From contig JAHREC010000062.1 in assembly GCA_020081605.1 (NCBI GenBank), positions 2,356,001-2,420,000 on the forward strand: a stretch of DNA of 64,000 nucleotides. The letters run 5' to 3'. Under the pieces are notes generated by a model that worked only from the letters and a program-made list of their open reading frames with translations, was not told the DNA's origin and did no database searches. Of the stretch, positions 59,419 through 64,000 are shown piece by piece. Every line of letters begins with the position of its first letter. Positions within the stretch are counted from its first letter, which is position 1. The stretch comes from Albifimbria verrucaria (taxonomy: Eukaryota; Ascomycota; Sordariomycetes; Hypocreales; Stachybotryaceae). Made by a program: the position numbers and the translations under genes.

Positions 59419-60097
59419 ACCGGCTAAAGAGGAGGAAATTCGACCGCGTAAACAGGTCATTGGTGCTGAAAAGCTTTAGACCAGGTCCATGAGTTCATCG
59501 CTGAGTCACAGTTCTCAATGAGTGTATTTTTATTTTTATTTTTTTTTATAAACGGCTCTAGGCACCTTGACTCAAGTGTGACTACTAGACTTGTATCATT
59601 ATACCATCAAATTAGAGAGTAAGAGATGTATATTACTTGGGAATGAAACAATGGGTGTTTAGACAGCGGTGGGGATGTTAGTACTGGCTAGCGATGCTCA
59701 ATTGCAAAGAGCAGAGAAGAGCCTCGAATATATGGCTGTCATATCTCATGCTAAGGTGAGGTTCTAGGCAGGTAGCTTAGTACGTATCTGGTGGAGCCTG
59801 GACCTCAACCTTTGCCTCCCACCCCAGCAAGTGCACGCACGTGACCCCGCCTAAATTTCGAGCTCATGCAATGACTGAACTGTCGATAGCTCAAACCATC
59901 CGTTCAGTGGTGTCGTCAACAATTTTACTGGCGGCGTTGGATCATCGAATCCGCGCCACTTCCACCTGCGCGCTTATATCACCCAATTCTCAGCCTCAGC
60001 AACAAGGTCACCTGCTGATGAGCTAGAGGAGTGTTCCTAACCTCTCTCTCCCCAAATCCGGTGGTTCCGCAACCACGCCAGCTCCCGATCCTCACCA
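59419..60097. other. Intergenic region
   Basis: The gap is 679 bases between MTQ1 and the m-AAA protease gene, both plus strand. It contains a T/A-rich tract at 59525-59550, likely part of the MTQ1 3' end. I see no gene. Confidence 0.55.
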
Positions 60098-62788
60098 TGT
60101 CTCGGTGTCTTCGCCAATCTAGCCAGCTCGCGCGGCTGGCCAGGCTGTCGCCACGATCCACGGTACAGGTCAGCTTGCGCATAGCGACGCCTCGTGTGGC
60201 AGTTCCGAGATCACTGCCGAAGCCTTATGGATTGTCCCCGAGGTACTACTCGTCGAAGCCACCGACCGAGGAGCCAAATAAGGACAATGTGTCCAAGAAG
60301 AACGAGAAGAAAGATGAGTCGCCGCTTGATCCAAGCCCGGAAACCGCTCGACCGGACGACTCTCAAATACGACGTGGCCTCCTCACTCCCGGACGGCTGG
60401 GTTCGCCTAACACAGGACGAGATTGCCCAACTTCGGGATTGGCAAAAGACGCTCCCCGAGCAGCAAGGAGCGGTCTTGAGGGACATACTCGAGCGACTGG
60501 AAGAGAGCGGCGCTCCAGAAGAGCTTCGTGAGCTTCTGCAGAAGATGCGTCAAGGCTCTGGCAAGTTGTCGATAATGGACAAGGGTCGACTTATGAGATG
60601 CGCCTTCCAGATCGCCGAGCGATTCGCAGAGCTGGAAGTCGAGAAAGAAGGCAAATCAAGCGACAGTGCCAACAAGGAGTCGAATGAAAGTGGCAAGGGA
60701 TCTGATGGAAAGACACGGTCGCAGGGCCAGAATGCAGGACAGGAAGGTGCCGATGGAAAGCCTCAGGGCCCCAGGCGCAATACCTGGCTTGACGCTTTGC
60801 AGACTGGTCTCCTTGTCGGTCTCACCATCTGGGCCTTCGAGTCGCTTACCAAGCCTGCCGAACAGGAGCTGACCTGGCAAGAGGTGAGGAGGCTCTACCT
60901 CGACAAGGGTCTTGTAGAGAAGCTTGTTGTTAGCGGTGGCACCCGTGTCCGGGTTGTCCTGCGCCAGGGTGCTGCCCCAGACTCCGGACCTGGATCGACA
61001 ATCGTTTTCCCATTGGATCTGTGGACTCGTTTGAGTACAAGCTTGAGGCTGCGCAAGACCAACTCGGCATCCCCTGTGGAGCGCATTCCCGTCAGCTATG
61101 AGTCCGGTGGAAGCCTGGTAGGCAACCTGGTCTTTGCATTCGGGCCAACCCTGCTCTTCATTGGTCTGATCTTGTGGACACAACGATCAATGGGTGGTGG
61201 ACGAGGCGGAGCTGGCGGCATGTTCAGCTTTGGCAAGAGCCGAGCGAAGAAGTTCAACGCCGAGAACGCAGTCAAGGTCAAGTTCGCCGACGTGGCGGGC
61301 ATGGAGGAAGCAAAGACTGAAATCATGGAGTTCGTGAGCTTCTTGAAGCAGCCAGAGAAGTTTGAGAGACTGGGTGCCAAGATTCCTCGAGGTGCTATTC
61401 TTGCCGGTCCCCGGAACGGGTAAGACTCTGCTGGCCAAGGCTACGGCCGGAGAGTCTGGTGTTCCTTCTTCAGCGTGAGCGGCTCGGAGTTCGTCGAGAT
61501 GTTTGTCGGAGTTGGTCCATCCCGTGTTCGAGACTTGTTCGCTGAGGGCCGAAAGAATGCGCCGTGCATCATCTTCATCGATGAAATCGACGCCATTGGT
61601 AGGGCCCGACAGGAGAGTGGACGAGGTTTCGGTGGCAACGACGAGCGAGAGGCGACACTTAACCAGATTCTGACCGAAATGGATGGTTTCAACACCCGTG
61701 AGCAGGTCGTTGTCCTGGCCGGTACTAACCGAGCCGATATTCTCGATAAGGCTCTCATGCGTCCCGGTCGTTTTGACAGACATATCTACATCGACCGCCC
61801 AACCATGAAGGGTCGTCAGGAGATCTTCAAGGTGTATCTCAAGAAGATTGTCACCAAGGAGGATACTGAGCATCTTGTTGGCCGTCTCGCAACTCTGACC
61901 CCCGGCTTCTCTGGTGCCGACATCTCCAACGTTGTCAACGAGGCTGCACTTATTGGTACGTGTTTACTCTATCACAGCATATATAACAGACACTAACTAA
62001 GATTGTACAGCTGCACGAGGCAATGCCGAAGATGTCAAGATGGAGCACTTCGAGCGTGCTATTGAGCGTGTAGTAGGTGGTCTGGAACGCAAGTCGCTTG
62101 TACTCAAGCCCGACGAGAAGAAGACTGTCGCCTATCACGAGGCCGGCCACGCTATTTGTGGATGGTACCTTCGTCACGCGGATCCTCTGCTGAAGGTTTC
62201 CATCATCCCACGTGGTCAGGGTGCGTTGGGCTACGCGCAATACCTGCCTCAGGACGCCTACCTGATGAACACGAACCAGTTGATGGATCGCATGGCGATG
62301 ACAATGGGTGGACGAGTTTCGGAAGAACTTCACTTCCCTACTGTGACTACAGGCGCAAGCGATGATTTCAAGAAGGTGTCGCAGATGGCGCGCAACATGG
62401 TTACCCAATGGGGAATGTCGGACAAGGTCGGCCCAGTCCACTTTGAAAACGACCCCAACCGGATGGTTAAGCCGTTTGCCGAGTCGACGGCGCAGCAGAT
62501 CGACCAGGAAGTGCACCGAATCGTGGAGGAGGCTTACCGTCGCTGCAAAGATCTTCTGATGGAGAAGAAGAAGGAGGTTGGCTTGATCGCACAGGAGCTG
62601 TTGAAGAAGGAGGTGCTTGTGCGCGATGACATGGTTAGGATTCTCGGCAAGCGACCTTTCGACGACAATGACGATTTCGAGAAGTACTTTGGTGGCGGCA
62701 GCGAAAAGAGCGCACCGCCGCCATTCCCTGAGGAGACCGACACACCCAAGGAGCCACCGTCCCTGCTCCCGCGTTCAAGCAGCTGTGA
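60098..62788 (+). CDS. YTA12: Mitochondrial m-AAA protease subunit (YTA12/AFG3 type)
   Basis: This is an inner-membrane AAA+ metalloprotease that degrades unassembled membrane proteins and processes matrix proteins. The N terminus is a presequence ([20 protein letters not shown]). Membrane spans lie around [20 protein letters not shown] and [20 protein letters not shown]. The AAA domain begins [20 protein letters not shown] and [10 protein letters not shown]; Walker B is [12 protein letters not shown] and the second region of homology is [14 protein letters not shown]. The protease site is HEAGH in [20 protein letters not shown]. An intron lies at 61956-62010. Frame changes fall around 60340-60390, at 61009-61011, 61071-61074, 61409-61412 (inside Walker A), 61465-61466 and 62761-62763. 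The real end is then PAPAFKQL with TGA at 62786-62788. IPRGAIL favours Yta12 over Afg3. Confidence 0.92.
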
Positions 62789-64000
62789 GGAGATTAAGTG
62801 GCAGTTGAAAACGACCTGGGCAAATGATGGGTGGGGAGCGTTGGCGCAGTGTGCAGGGTGCAATGCCGGGTCGGCCAAGAACTTGAGGCCGTCACGGGAT
62901 TGGCTCGAGGAGGTAGTGGTGGACAGAATGCATCATACAGACAAGGGATTGCATTCCCATTGGCGCAGCTGTGCGCGTGGTGGCTCTCAACTCTAATTGA
63001 CCAGCGGGATAACCATTGTACAGATATCAGCATATTTGGAGAACCGGGTGGAAGGAAAGGGAAGGGAATGGATCCCCATTGTAACAACTGTTTCATCTAT
63101 AAGGATTAGAAGTGTAGATATATGCAAAACAAGGCCTCTCTTCGAAGTAGCAGCCAGGGCCAAACAAGAGTGGGCAGTGTTGTGAGCATGTGGATGTACG
63201 AAATGGGATATATGATGGATGATATGGCGGTGACTAGAATTTCGCAGGGCCGTCGTATCGGCCGACCTCATCTCGATGCCAGTGCCGGTGTCACCAACTG
63301 TATGTTACCATGAGAGATGGATATGACTGGCGAGTTTCGTCCTGAACAAGGCCGACTCACCGATCGTGTGTGTGTGTGTGAGTAGACCATGCTCCAACGA
63401 GGCAAGTCAGACGGACATACCATACTGGAGAGGAACAAGATGAGACTCGCAACAAGTAAATGCTGTGATTGGACAGAAAAGTTCCCGGATGCTATTTGAA
63501 AAGGCGACGATGGGGGAGTGGAGCATGACATGTTCTTGGCTTGAGGCTAGTAGACCCTTGCTGTTGTCATGGAATCCCGGGCACCTCGTCCTTTCTTTGA
63601 TATCCTAAGTAGAGTACACGGGAGAAACTCCTCCAGCAGTAGAGTTTGGGGAGCGGCAGAGGGCTATGGGGTACCGGTACCTTCGTTGGGCTCCACTGAG
63701 GCAAGGCCGACGTCGATTTGCCTGGATCTGCGAACCTGCAGCATCTTTTCCAACGACTTCATATTACATACATACATCTGCTGCGAGCCTGTCCTTTTTC
63801 CCCTCTGCCCTACATATACCGCCTTATCCTCCACCATCCGTGGCGTCTGGTTGCGCGCTCTTTTCCCTAGCCCTCCAGCCCGTCGAATTCGTAGCACAGT
63901 ACAGAGTCCCTTGCTATTCTTCTGTGTTAGGCCTGTCGCAGCGACTTAGACCGTTCATGACCCTAGACTTGCCTCGCTCATAAATATCATTTTTTTCTTC
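62789..64000. other. Terminal region without a supported gene
   Basis: This end of the window carries the 3' untranslated region of the m-AAA gene, a GT microsatellite at 63366-63382 and no recognisable protein. On the minus strand a short reading ends VGRYDGPAKF with a stop near 63237, close to splice-like sites. This could be the 3' end of a small multi-exon gene, but I could not build its upstream exons. Confidence 0.4.
63366..63382. repeat. (GT)n microsatellite
   Basis: About eight GT units in the region downstream of the m-AAA protease gene. Confidence 0.85.

Noticed and set aside
61187..61873. A 228-codon open frame opposite the m-AAA protease
   Set aside because: It is a shadow of the AAA domain on the other strand with no family resemblance.
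63200..63560. Possible small minus-strand gene ending VGRYDGPAKF
   Set aside because: The last exon looks plausible but upstream exons could not be joined in a consistent frame, so it is mentioned only in the region note.

Overview
This is a 64 kb piece of a filamentous ascomycete nuclear genome (Pezizomycotina, most likely Sordariomycetes; the class is an inference). The signs are dense genes broken by 45-70 base GT..AG introns with CTAAC-like branch sites, ATG starts in A/C-rich contexts, and a conserved fungal gene set: a chromodomain protein with an Hda2/3 domain, CYK3, MAU2/SCC4, a GCK-type kinase, RAI1 and YTM1. I support nineteen protein genes. I see no tRNA, rRNA, transposon, CRISPR array or virus, and no secondary-metabolite cluster.

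Layout: 1-3.9 kb is without a recognisable gene. From 3.9 to 7.5 kb lie a mitochondrial FAD-carrier-like gene (-), the five-exon micro-gene TOM7 (-) and the splicing factor SF3B4 (+). From 7.7 to 15.6 kb lie the cohesin loader MAU2 (-) and the cytokinesis gene CYK3 (-). From 17.5 to 34.4 kb lie a GCK-family kinase (+), RAI1 (-), the chromodomain/Hda2-3 gene (+), COX6 (-), an ELO elongase (+) and an F-box protein (+). From 34.4 to 47.2 kb is a sparse 12.8 kb stretch holding one unrecognised gene and many microsatellites and hairpins. From 47.2 to 62.8 kb lie glycogen synthase (-), YTM1 (+), a WRN-type exonuclease (-), LSM5 (+), RPB11 (-), the release-factor methyltransferase MTQ1 (+) and an m-AAA protease (+). 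The genes are housekeeping functions of separate pathways (mitochondrial import, respiration and proteolysis; RNA processing; ribosome assembly; chromatin; cytokinesis; storage carbohydrate) and do not form one system. Many sit in divergent pairs that share an upstream region.

The most striking signal is technical. Fifteen of the nineteen genes change reading frame inside otherwise well-conserved protein sequence, nearly always at a short C run on the coding strand (G on the other) that looks one or two bases too short. This fits uncorrected single-base deletions in the sequence, and it makes naive ORF calls truncated and misleading. Gene ends given here follow the conserved protein across those sites. 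I did not find a convincing new biological system. The best biological leads are the chromodomain/Hda2-3 fusion, the 13-residue proline repeat and in-frame stop in CYK3, the long first intron of RPB11, and the sparse region with GTAC-based hairpins.
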